DNA of 64,000 nt from Fictibacillus solisalsi (lineage in GTDB: Bacteria > Bacillota > Bacilli > Bacillales > Fictibacillaceae): positions 3,369,057 to 3,433,056 of the forward strand of contig NZ_FNHW01000001.1 in the NCBI RefSeq assembly GCF_900103485.1, read 5' to 3'. The notes under the pieces were generated by a model that worked only from the letters and a program-made list of their open reading frames with translations, made no database searches and was not told the origin of the DNA. Position 1 is the stretch's first letter. The number at the start of each line of letters is the position of its first letter. Below are positions 17,882 through 25,462 of the stretch, piece by piece. Made by a program: the position numbers and the translations under genes.

Positions 17882-18790
17882 TTATTCCGTTTTTCTTTTT
17901 CTTCTGGACATCCATTGGGTGAAATAGTATGCAGCGATCACGAATACGGCCATGATTCCGGTGTACGTAGCAATCACGGACAACGGACTTACGTTTCCGC
18001 CAAATTCATGCCCGGGCTCGCCAAAGCCTTCCCCTCCTCTTTGTCCCTCGCCGCCAAAAGCTGGCCGTTCATGCTGGAAGGAGCCTTGTTCAGGTGGTCC
18101 TTGGCCCTCACTTTTCTCACTTGTGCCGTTGTTCTGATCATTTTGAACCGGTCTGGTAAACGGTTTGCCACCCTCTCCATCCCTATCCATTCCTTTGCCA
18201 GCAGCAAAAGTATTTCCTCCTACCAAGCCGAAGGGGCTGGCTGCCCGTGCCATGAATCCTGTTTCATAGATCTGAAAGAGGCCAAACACCAGGACCACCG
18301 CCATCACTCCTTTGGCAGCCCAGTTCATCCAGGACCTCGGTTCCTTAATGGACAACATTTTGTTCCAGACGTTGATGACCCATTTCCAATGCATTCCCAC
18401 ATGGATTCCAACCATGATTAAGGTCAGAAAAGACAAGGAGATGTGAAGCATTTTGAACGAGCCTTCATTTCCTATGTTCACGTTTGGAAATAGTACTCTT
18501 GATACAAAAATTCCGCTGGCCATGATCGTTGCCATACAGATGAGCAGCAGTAAATTCAAGCCGAAGCTGAAACGCGTTTTACCCGGAAGCTTTTTATCAA
18601 ATAGTTTACGTGTTACGTTTTTGATCCACTTCCAATTCAATGCCAGGTGGGTTAAAAAGGCAACCCCGATGGCTGTACCCGCCACTTCATGAAACGTCAT
18701 GCCGCCAAACACCCTTTTGTTAAACAAAAGCACGAACGCAACTGCCATGATTACATCAATTGCAAACTTTACGTAGTTGATTTTCTTCAT
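17882..18790 (-). CDS. DUF4405 membrane protein with Gly/Glu-rich linker
   Basis: A 302-residue membrane protein with four helices of the cytochrome b561-like DUF4405 fold (about 8-24, 36-52, 76-98, 117-137), one more at 158-178, and a last at 270-291. His34, His48, His116, His130 and His134 could bind heme b, but heme binding is inferred only. Residues 190-266 form an unusual low-complexity linker rich in Gly, Glu, Pro and Gln, probably outside. I chose ATG at 18790, preceded by GGGGTGTAGAG. The ATG 18 bases earlier has no ribosome binding site. It is divergent from the T-box/argS unit. Function unknown, possibly respiratory electron transfer. Confidence 0.75.
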   Translation of the reverse strand: MKKINYVKFAIDVIMAVAFVLLFNKRVFGGMTFHEVAGTAIGVAFLTHLALNWKWIKNVTRKLFDKKLPGKTRFSFGLNLLLLICMATIMASGIFVSRVLFPNVNIGNEGSFKMLHISLSFLTLIMVGIHVGMHWKWVINVWNKMLSIKEPRSWMNWAAKGVMAVVLVFGLFQIYETGFMARAASPFGLVGGNTFAAGKGMDRDGEGGKPFTRPVQNDQNNGTSEKSEGQGPPEQGSFQHERPAFGGEGQRGGEGFGEPGHEFGGNVSPLSVIATYTGIMAVFVIAAYYFTQWMSRRKRKTE

Positions 18791-18866
18791 CTCTACACCC
18801 CTGTACATAGTTTCTGATTTTAATGTAATGGGGTTTCCTTAAGAAAATCTTAATTTTAAAAATCAG

Positions 18867-18895
18867 TTACTTTCTCATGGCGGCTTCTATATAAT
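18867..18895 (+). promoter_or_regulatory. SigA promoter of the argS T-box leader
   Basis: TTACTT and a perfect TATAAT are separated by 17 bp, just before the first conserved T-box elements. Confidence 0.7.
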
Positions 18896-18901
18896 CACAA
18901 A

Positions 18902-19133
18902 AACAATATCTTTTCGATGAGGAAGAGAGTACTCTTTTCTGCAGATAATAGAGAGCCAGGGATGGTGGAAGCCTGGCAGAAGCACAAAGAGGAAGCGCAC
19001 TTCTGAGAAGCATCCTGAACAATAAGTAGGGCATGCCGGAGAAAATCTCCGTTATCCAGCCAAGTGGTTCAATTTGAACAATAAGAGTGGTACCGCGGAC
19101 TACCCCGCCTCTAATTAGAGGCGGGGTTTTTTT
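18902..19133 (+). ncRNA. T-box riboswitch leader of argS
   Basis: A leader of about 230 nt with T-box architecture. Stem I has the GATGAGGAAGAGAGTA opening, then a specifier loop in which GGAAG-CGC-ACTTC places the Arg codon CGC at 18996-18998. The conserved T-box sequence AGAGTGGTACCGCGG lies at 19084-19098 in the antiterminator. The terminator is a perfect CCCCGCCTCT/AGAGGCGGGG hairpin plus a T-run (19103-19133). Uncharged tRNA-Arg should pair with CGC and with the antiterminator bulge, allowing argS transcription when arginine or charging is low. Confidence 0.93.
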
Positions 19134-19156
19134 ATATTTAAAAAGGGGTTGAAAGT

Positions 19157-20845
19157 ATGGTAAAGCTAAAAAAACAATTTGCAGCACTACTTGCACAGCC
19201 TTTGAATGGGGAACTTTCCATCCAGGAGATTGAAACACTTGTGGAAATACCGAGGCACCCTTCACAGGGCGACATTGCATTTCCCTGTTTTGCACTGTCC
19301 AAAATAAGAAAGCAGGCACCGCAAACAATTGCGGCAAAACTCGCTTCTGACCTTCGTTCTTCTCTTTTTGAAAAAATCGAAGCTCAGGGTCCATATGTAA
19401 ATGGTTTTTTCAACAGGGAAGAACTAAGCAAACAGGCTCTTGTGAACATTTTAAATGAGGGAAATTCTTATGGATCGGCAACTGTTGGCAATGGGGAAAG
19501 CATCACCATCGACCTTTCATCACCCAACATTGCCAAACCCTTTTCCATGGGCCACCTCCGTTCAACGGTTATCGGGAACGCAATCGGCAACATCGCAGAG
19601 AAATGTGGATACCAACCAATACGCATCAACCATATCGGGGACTGGGGGACACAATTCGGTAAACTGATCGCCGCTTATAAACACTGGGGTGATGAGCAAA
19701 CCGTAATCTCCAACCCGATTAAAGAGCTGTTAAGCCTTTATGTAAGATTTCATAAAGAAGCAGAAACACAGCCAGAACTGGAGAATGAAGCGAGACGCTG
19801 GTTTAAAAAACTGGAAGAAAAGGACGAAGAAGCCACTGCCCTGTGGAAATGGTTTCGAGAGGAATCACTGAAAGAATTCTCCAAAATTTATTCACTGTTG
19901 GATATTGAGTTTGATACGTTCCATGGTGAAGCCTTCTATAACGATAAGATGGAAAAAACGGTGGAGCTTTTAGTAGAAAGAGGGCTGCTCACTGAATCAG
20001 ATGGAGCAGAGGTTGTAAGATTGGATGAGCATGATCTTCCTCCATGCCTCATTAAAAAATCCGATGGCGCCACTCTTTATGCCACCCGGGACTTGACGGC
20101 CGCTCTCTATCGCCAGAACATGTACCACTTTACCAAAAGCCTGTACATTGTCGGACATGAACAAAGCCTCCATTTTCAACAGATTTTTCTTGTTCTTCAG
20201 AAGCTGGGCTGCCCATGGGCAAAGGAAATGGTTCATGTTCCGTTCGGCTTTATATTAAAAGACGGAAAGAAAATGTCGACGAGAAAAGGCAAGATTGTTC
20301 TCCTCGAAGAAGTTATCCAGGAAGCCATCACGCTTGCAAAACAAAACATCGAAGCAAGGAACCCGGAACTTTCCGATAAGGAAGAAGTCGCAAAACAGAT
20401 TGGGGTAGGAGCCGTTATCTTCCATGACTTAAAAAACGAAAGATTGAACAATATCGAGTTTTCTCTCGAAGACATGCTGAAGTTTGAAGGCGAAACGGGG
20501 CTGTATGTACAGTATACTCACGCTCGCGCATGTTCTATCCTGAGAAAAGCCAAAAACGTAAACGGATTGGAAAAAGGACTGAACGACGACTATAGCTGGC
20601 AGCTGATCAAAACATTGATGAGCTTCCCGGAAGTGATTCAAAAAAGTTTTAACCGATACGAGCCTTCCCAGATCGCCAAATACTTAATGGATGTAGCCCA
20701 GGAATTTAATATGTTTTACAGCCATGTGAAAGTGCTTCAGGATGATAATCGCCTGGAAAGCCGTGTATCGCTTATAAAGGCGGTTACCATTGTATTAAAA
20801 GAAGGATTACGCCTTCTCGGAATTAAAGCACCACAACAAATGTAA
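19157..20845 (+). CDS. argS: Arginyl-tRNA synthetase (T-box regulated type)
   Basis: Charges tRNA-Arg with arginine. The 562-residue class I enzyme has an N-terminal tRNA-binding domain (about 1-110). The nucleotide-binding HIGH motif is changed to Ser-Met-Gly-His (130-133) within NIAKPFSMGHLRST, and the KMSKS-like motif is KMSTR (about 372-376). The C-terminal anticodon-binding domain begins near YVQYTHARACSIL. As I recall it, the housekeeping B. subtilis ArgS has HLGHARG instead. This copy resembles the type found in lactobacilli and streptococci, and may be a second, inducible argS. Preceded by AAAGGGG. Confidence 0.93.
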   Translation: MVKLKKQFAALLAQPLNGELSIQEIETLVEIPRHPSQGDIAFPCFALSKIRKQAPQTIAAKLASDLRSSLFEKIEAQGPYVNGFFNREELSKQALVNILNEGNSYGSATVGNGESITIDLSSPNIAKPFSMGHLRSTVIGNAIGNIAEKCGYQPIRINHIGDWGTQFGKLIAAYKHWGDEQTVISNPIKELLSLYVRFHKEAETQPELENEARRWFKKLEEKDEEATALWKWFREESLKEFSKIYSLLDIEFDTFHGEAFYNDKMEKTVELLVERGLLTESDGAEVVRLDEHDLPPCLIKKSDGATLYATRDLTAALYRQNMYHFTKSLYIVGHEQSLHFQQIFLVLQKLGCPWAKEMVHVPFGFILKDGKKMSTRKGKIVLLEEVIQEAITLAKQNIEARNPELSDKEEVAKQIGVGAVIFHDLKNERLNNIEFSLEDMLKFEGETGLYVQYTHARACSILRKAKNVNGLEKGLNDDYSWQLIKTLMSFPEVIQKSFNRYEPSQIAKYLMDVAQEFNMFYSHVKVLQDDNRLESRVSLIKAVTIVLKEGLRLLGIKAPQQM

Positions 20846-20851
20846 TTGGGT

Positions 20852-20883
20852 CCCTCTTACTGCCGATGTAAGAGGGCTTTTTA
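20852..20883 (+). terminator. Terminator of argS
   Basis: CCCTCTTAC and GTAAGAGGG form a 9-bp hairpin followed by CTTTTTA. Confidence 0.85.
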
Positions 20884-21017
20884 TGTGAAAAACTGATTCA
20901 ACCGTTTAAGAATTAAATAGAAAAGGCTTTCAAAAGAGAAAAGTTTAAATTTACTAAATTCTTTTTGAATTTTCCCCTTGATTTCTTCTGTGAGCATGTT
21001 ATCATCGTATATTGTAT

Positions 21018-21054
21018 TCGACAGTTTGGTCGACAAAAATCGACATGGTATAAT
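21018..21054 (+). promoter_or_regulatory. brnQ promoter with three TCGAC repeats
   Basis: TTGGTC and TATAAT are separated by exactly 17 bp (21026-21054). TCGAC occurs at 21018, 21030 and 21040. The second and third copies lie within the -35/-10 spacer region, a place suited to a repressor. The regulator is unknown and this is not a CodY box. Confidence 0.6.
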
Positions 21055-21091
21055 ATAAATATTCACAATATTCTTATTCGGAGGGTTGTTT

Positions 21092-22456
21092 GTGTTTAAC
21101 AACAAGACTCAGTCTTCACATACATTGGTTATTGGCCTTATGTTATTCGCTCTTTTCTTTGGGGCGGGTAATCTTATCTTCCCGGCAATGCTCGGACAAA
21201 GCGCCGGAAGCAACGTTTGGATTGCCAACGCTGGCTTCCTCATTACTGGTGTTGGCGTTCCGTTGCTTGGAGTATTTGCTTTCGGAATTTCCGGAAGCAA
21301 CGACTTACGCGATATGGGAAACCGCGTTCATCCGTGGTTTAGTGCTCTTTATACTTTTGTTCTGTACCTGGCCATTGGTCCCCTGTTTGCTTTGCCGCGT
21401 GCAGGCAGTGTTTCATTTGAAATTGGGGTAAAACCGTTTTTGCCGCACAACAGCGGGCATTTGCCACTGCTGATTTTTACCATCGTATTTTTCAGCATCA
21501 CCTGTTTGCTTTCGCTTAACCCTACAAAGATCGTTGATATTGTAGGTAAGATTTTAACGCCGCTGAAATTGACGTTTATCGGTATTTTGGTCATTGCCGC
21601 ATTTGTTCATCCAATTGGGCCAATCCAGGCGCCGACCAAGGACTTTGCAACCAATTCCTTCTTCAAAGGGTTTCAAGAAGGCTACTTGACGATGGACACA
21701 CTCGCTGCCTTTGTTTTTGGCATCATCATCATCAACGCCATTAAAGAAAAAAGAGGCAGTGACAAGAAGATTATCGCTGTAACCTGTGCGAAAGCAGCAC
21801 TCATTGCAGCTTCCGTTCTCGCAATTGTCTATACCTCCCTTTCCTACATGGGAGCTTCAAGCGTTTCAAAACTTGGCCATTTGAGCAATGGCGGTGAAGT
21901 TCTTTCCGCTGTAGCCAACTATTATTTCGGCTCGCTCGGAAATGTATTTTTAGGCTTAATGATTACGGTGGCTTGCCTGACCACAAGTGTGGGTCTGGTG
22001 ACAGCCTGTTCATCCTATTTCCATAGCATTTTTCCAAAACTATCGTACAAAGCACTCGCGATTTCACTTTCTGTTTTCAGTGCATTGACCGCTAACCTGG
22101 GGTTAAATGAGCTAATCGCCATTTCGGTTCCGGTACTGACTGCCATTTATCCGCTGGCGATCATGCTTATCGTTCTAAGCTTCGCACACAACCTGTTCAA
22201 AGGACGCAGGCAGGTTTACCAAATCAGCTTGCTGTTTACATTTATTGTTTCTGTATTTGATGGTTTAAATGCAGCCAAGCTTTCCATTCCGGCTGTGAAT
22301 TCTTTTTTTTCACACGTGCTGCCGCTCTATGATGCAGGACTCGGCTGGGTTGTCCCTGCCATCGCCGGAGCACTCATTGGGTACCTCCTGGGATTGATTT
22401 TGGGAGATCAATCGCTACTGAGTGCCGTCCAGCATCGTGACAGGAAGGTTTCTTAA
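21092..22456 (+). CDS. brnQ: Branched-chain amino acid:cation symporter (LIVCS family)
   Basis: Imports leucine, isoleucine and valine with Na+ or H+. The 454-residue protein has about twelve helices and the family start SHTLVIGLMLFALFFGAGNLIFP. The GTG at 21092 follows GGAGGG at 6 nt. An in-frame TTG six bases earlier touches the ribosome binding site and is unlikely. Monocistronic, with its own promoter and terminator. Confidence 0.93.
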   Translation: MFNNKTQSSHTLVIGLMLFALFFGAGNLIFPAMLGQSAGSNVWIANAGFLITGVGVPLLGVFAFGISGSNDLRDMGNRVHPWFSALYTFVLYLAIGPLFALPRAGSVSFEIGVKPFLPHNSGHLPLLIFTIVFFSITCLLSLNPTKIVDIVGKILTPLKLTFIGILVIAAFVHPIGPIQAPTKDFATNSFFKGFQEGYLTMDTLAAFVFGIIIINAIKEKRGSDKKIIAVTCAKAALIAASVLAIVYTSLSYMGASSVSKLGHLSNGGEVLSAVANYYFGSLGNVFLGLMITVACLTTSVGLVTACSSYFHSIFPKLSYKALAISLSVFSALTANLGLNELIAISVPVLTAIYPLAIMLIVLSFAHNLFKGRRQVYQISLLFTFIVSVFDGLNAAKLSIPAVNSFFSHVLPLYDAGLGWVVPAIAGALIGYLLGLILGDQSLLSAVQHRDRKVS

Positions 22457-22488
22457 CGATTATTAACTTTTTATATCTTTAAACTGAT

Positions 22489-22528
22489 AAAACTCTTTCG
22501 TTGCTCATAAGCATCGGAAGAGTTTTTT
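22489..22528 (+). terminator. Terminator of brnQ
   Basis: AAACTCTTtCG pairs with CGgAAGAGTTT, followed by a T-run. Confidence 0.8.
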
Positions 22529-22566
22529 TACTCCGAAATGAAGTTTAAAAATGAACTGGAATTTAT

Positions 22567-22613
22567 AACAAAGAAAACCCGCCAGCCCACTTTGAGGCGA
22601 GTTTTGCTTTGTT
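22567..22613 (-). terminator. Terminator of the following minus-strand gene
   Basis: An imperfect long stem (AACAAAG and AAAACCCGCC against GGCGAGTTTT and CTTTGTT). The minus strand ends GGCGGGTTTTCTTTGTT. Confidence 0.65.
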
Positions 22614-22654
22614 ATATGCCATATACGCTGACAAAAGGGTTGGCATGCACCTTT

Positions 22655-23104
22655 TTACTGTCTCCGGTTCACCGCACCGTTCAGATAATCCGAGGTGATA
22701 AACGCTCCTACAGGCGGTATCTGGCTTTGGCCTTGTGGTGTTCCGCCTCCCTGGCCCAACGGCGCATTAGTGGAAGCCACCCATGTTCCATACTCACCGG
22801 CCATCATGGACGTTTGCTTCATATGCAGCCGTCCGTTAATCAGAAAATGCCGGGTATTGATGGAAGAATCGTCATAAATGGAAAGGTTGCCTGAAAAAGC
22901 GGCATACGGTGAATCAAACATAAGATGCCTTGTGTTCTCCGTCCAGTAGCCATGAATGGGAATAGGCATACCCCTGAAATTGATGCTTCCTTCAATTTTT
23001 TGATCCATGATCGAATGGATTTCCACCGTTCCCCAGACAAGCGGCCTGCCGCCGACATCTGCACTGATCCCCCATCGGGATGGAACGGGTAATGTGATAT
23101 TCAT
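22655..23104 (-). CDS. Uncharacterised beta-rich protein
   Basis: A 149-residue protein with no signal peptide or membrane helix. It starts with ATG after AAAAGGGGAGCGG, a strong site, and is followed by a terminator, so it is very probably real. Residues 1-105 alternate hydrophobic and polar residues with many Gly and aromatic positions (WGISADVGGRPLVWG, NFRGMPIPIHGYW), suggesting a small beta barrel or sandwich. Residues 112-133 are a Gly/Gln/Pro-rich segment. Spore coat or surface association would fit the composition but is a guess. I do not recognise the family. Confidence 0.7.
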   Translation of the reverse strand: MNITLPVPSRWGISADVGGRPLVWGTVEIHSIMDQKIEGSINFRGMPIPIHGYWTENTRHLMFDSPYAAFSGNLSIYDDSSINTRHFLINGRLHMKQTSMMAGEYGTWVASTNAPLGQGGGTPQGQSQIPPVGAFITSDYLNGAVNRRQ

Positions 23105-23105
23105 T

Positions 23106-23133
23106 GCTGTCCGCTCCCCTTTTAATATAATTT
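23106..23133 (+). promoter_or_regulatory. Possible promoter of a small RNA
   Basis: TTGCTG and a perfect TATAAT at 16-bp spacing face rightward, inside the start region of the opposite gene, into a gap that ends in a rightward terminator. Confidence 0.4.
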
Positions 23134-23139
23134 GAGCCT

Positions 23140-23364
23140 GCTTACCAGTATATGTAGCCTTCTTAAGAAGGGGTCCGGAAAGGCGTATCCTTCTTTTAGA
23201 CGCTATAACCCTACTATCAATCGGTTCTTTTATGCTAAATTAGGCAAAACTTGTTTACAGGAAACCAGGACTATTGTACGGTTACATTATCCTAATTTCT
23301 TTGCTCAAACTCATGAGCAAGAATTCCTTTGACCAAGGGCTACCCTCCTTTGGTCATTTTTTTT
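23140..23364 (+). ncRNA. Candidate small RNA in a 330-bp gap
   Basis: The gap between the two minus-strand unknown genes has no convincing gene. It has a promoter-like pair at its left end and a textbook rightward terminator at its right, so a transcript of about 220 nt is possible. Internal stems include AAGAAGG/CCTTCTT (about 23163-23196). It does not resemble 6S, tmRNA or SRP RNA as far as I can see. A short peptide cannot be excluded. Confidence 0.35.
23331..23364 (+). terminator. Rightward terminator without a rightward gene
   Basis: GACCAAGGG and CCTTTGGTC pair around a short loop, then A and eight T residues. No plus-strand gene precedes it. Confidence 0.65.
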
Positions 23365-23438
23365 ATTATAAAATTTTTAACTTACCTTCTATTTCATACT
23401 CTTCTTCCATTTTACTATACATGGATTTGTATTCTCCT

Positions 23439-23837
23439 TTATACCGATGCATCCGGCTCTGGAACGGGACAAGGTTGCCGATTCCCTTTCAATTTGACCC
23501 GTTCATTTACACGTAAATAAAAAAGCCCCTGCCAAGAAAGGGACTCCGATGTGCTATGAAACCTTATGTACAGTCTGAACTCGCCGAAAAACAGTTCTTT
23601 TTGCGTGCGGAGAGTTTCTATAATGTGGCGACGAACATTGAAGAACTGGGCAATGAACCGGGATTTATATTCTAACACGAGCCGGAAGCTGCCCTGTCCC
23701 CCCTCAGGCAGCTGTCCATAGTTTCCAGGGGTCACGAGCGTCAATGACCATTCGCAATTTACCATTGCCACCCACTCGCCCATTATGATGGCGTATTCTT
23801 CAGCCAAAATCGTGGACCTGACAGAGATGGGATGCAA
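23439..23837 (-). CDS. Doubtful hypothetical protein
   Basis: An open frame of 132 codons (TTG start at 23837). The middle looks protein-like: MGEWVAMVNCEWSLTL, then FRLVLEYKSRFIAQFF and LFFGEFRLYIRFHS, with faint resemblance to staygreen-family proteins. There is no ribosome binding site at either TTG 23837 or the inner ATG, and the last 25 residues look untypical. It may be a decayed or shortened gene. The frame stays open upstream to about 23893 without a good start codon. Confidence 0.3.
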   Translation of the reverse strand: MHPISVRSTILAEEYAIIMGEWVAMVNCEWSLTLVTPGNYGQLPEGGQGSFRLVLEYKSRFIAQFFNVRRHIIETLRTQKELFFGEFRLYIRFHSTSESLSWQGLFYLRVNERVKLKGNRQPCPVPEPDASV

Positions 23838-23932
23838 GGGGTGAACTTGGGGGAACCCTGCATTATCAAATGATGAAGCAACTTTTTGATGATCCTCTCC
23901 GGATGGTGCATCATGTACTTAAGCCCTGAATC

Positions 23933-25441
23933 TTACTTACCTGTGATCCTGTCTAGAACGGCTGTATCCAGCAGCTGGCTGCACTGATTTAGATAGGAAT
24001 GTTCGTCTGCCACTCTTTGGACCAGCTTCTCATGGGTCTTTTTCCGTTCGGAGATCATTCTGCTGACTTCCTTGGGGTTGGTGCCTCCCCGAATCTTTCG
24101 CCGCTGCACAAATTCCAGCGGGTTTGTGATTGCCGTCCACTCTTCGCTTGTTAAAGTCACATCAAAGAATGGTTTGATCCACTCGTTTACCGTTTCTGCT
24201 GAAACTTCGTACAGCTCTTTACCAGCCGCTGCGCAATGTTTAGAAACCTCACTCGCAAGTTTGTGGGCTTTACGGAAAGGAACCTCCTTGTCCCGGGCCA
24301 GCACATCTGAAAGTTCGGTGATTGTAATGAAGGACTGGCCTGCCCGCTCTTTCATTTTTTCCTCATCCACCTCCATCGTTGTGATTACAGCCTTCATGAG
24401 CTTAAGGACGCGGGAGGCTTTTTCATAGCTTCTGTACAAGTGAGGCTGCAGGTCATCCTCTGTATCAACGATATCTCCAAACGGCGTATTATGGATCATA
24501 TGAATGGCGGTCATCGCTTCGGCAGCGGCGGAACTGGCCAACGAGCGGGAGTGCTCGATCGATACCGGATTTCGTTTTTGCGGCATGATGCTTGAAATCT
24601 GAACATAGGCATCAGCTACCCGAATGACGCCAAACTCCCGGGTAGCCTGTTGAAGAAAATCCTGAATCCAGCGGCCGGTATCGGTCATGAGGATCATTAC
24701 AGCAGCCGCCGTCTCCAATAAATAGTCTCCACCTGCAATGGCATCATAGGAGTTTTCAACAATACTCCTGAATCCGAGGAGTTCACGGACCCGGTCCCTG
24801 CTGATGGGAAAGCTTGTTGTAGAGAGTGCAGCGGCGCCCATTGGAGAAGCGTTAACCGTGTGATAAGCGGACCAAAGCCGGGAGATGTCCCTGTCCAGGA
24901 TGTCGTAGATGGCCAGCAAATAATGGCCAAGTGTGGTGGGCTGAGCCGGCTGGGTATGTGTATAGGCGGTCATTACGGTTTCAGTATGTTCTTTCGCCTG
25001 TTCCAACAATGCCTCACCAAGCCCGAGTGCATGGTCAATGAGTGTTAAAATATGACGCCTTAACACGAGCCGGTACATCGCTACACCCATATCATTCCGG
25101 CTTCTGGCGATGTGAACTTTCCCAGCCAGGTCCGGTCCTATTTCATCGGCAAGCCTGCTTTCCATCATAAAAAACAAGTCTTCAAAAAGAGGATCATAAT
25201 TCAACTGGCTGCAGTCAATTCCCCTAACTTTTTCCACACCGGCCAGGATCTCCGCTGCTTCCTCTTGATTAACGATATTCTGTTCGGCAAGCATTACTAC
25301 ATGCGCCCTGTGAATGGCAAACATCTCGGTAAACAGGTAATCTCGCTGATCATTGAACACATGCTTTAGTAAATGTTCCGCATACGTTTTCCCCGGAAAT
25401 GTTCGTCCTTCTTCCTTTATAAATGCTTCCTTAAATTCCAT
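23933..25441 (-). CDS. Argininosuccinate-lyase-like enzyme in an ABC transporter operon
   Basis: Member of the fumarase/aspartase superfamily, closest to the ArgH branch, which eliminates fumarate (or an analogue) from an N-substituted aspartate. The 502-residue protein has Ser-Arg-Asn-Asp (114-117), the Thr161-His162 pair in THTQPAQPTTLGHY, and the signature SSIMPQKRNP (283-292) with the catalytic Ser loop. The THTQPAQPTT segment differs from the THLQRAQP of true ArgH. There is no argG nearby, and the gene is last in an operon with an uptake system. The substrate is more likely an imported aspartate adduct than argininosuccinate. Ethylenediaminedisuccinate lyase is a precedent for such a role. 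Confidence 0.8.
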   Translation of the reverse strand: MEFKEAFIKEEGRTFPGKTYAEHLLKHVFNDQRDYLFTEMFAIHRAHVVMLAEQNIVNQEEAAEILAGVEKVRGIDCSQLNYDPLFEDLFFMMESRLADEIGPDLAGKVHIARSRNDMGVAMYRLVLRRHILTLIDHALGLGEALLEQAKEHTETVMTAYTHTQPAQPTTLGHYLLAIYDILDRDISRLWSAYHTVNASPMGAAALSTTSFPISRDRVRELLGFRSIVENSYDAIAGGDYLLETAAAVMILMTDTGRWIQDFLQQATREFGVIRVADAYVQISSIMPQKRNPVSIEHSRSLASSAAAEAMTAIHMIHNTPFGDIVDTEDDLQPHLYRSYEKASRVLKLMKAVITTMEVDEEKMKERAGQSFITITELSDVLARDKEVPFRKAHKLASEVSKHCAAAGKELYEVSAETVNEWIKPFFDVTLTSEEWTAITNPLEFVQRRKIRGGTNPKEVSRMISERKKTHEKLVQRVADEHSYLNQCSQLLDTAVLDRITGK

Positions 25442-25462
25442 TTTCAGTGTCCTCCTTCTGCA

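Noticed and set aside
18867-19394. Long minus-strand open frame across the T-box region
   Set aside because: It is antisense to a structured riboswitch and the argS start; composition is untypical of a protein.
20955-20980. CodY box upstream of brnQ (AAATTC-n5-GAATTT)
   Set aside because: Arms are too short and the centre is too wide for AATTTTCWGAAAATT, and it lies far upstream of the promoter.
20881-21105. Minus-strand frame of 74 codons (or 38 from an inner ATG) between argS and brnQ
   Set aside because: Lies across the brnQ promoter, is very AT-rich and lacks a ribosome binding site, although it ends neatly before the argS terminator.
23132-23332. 66-codon plus-strand frame in the candidate small RNA
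   Set aside because: Starts at a non-standard codon with no ribosome binding site and has no protein-like features.
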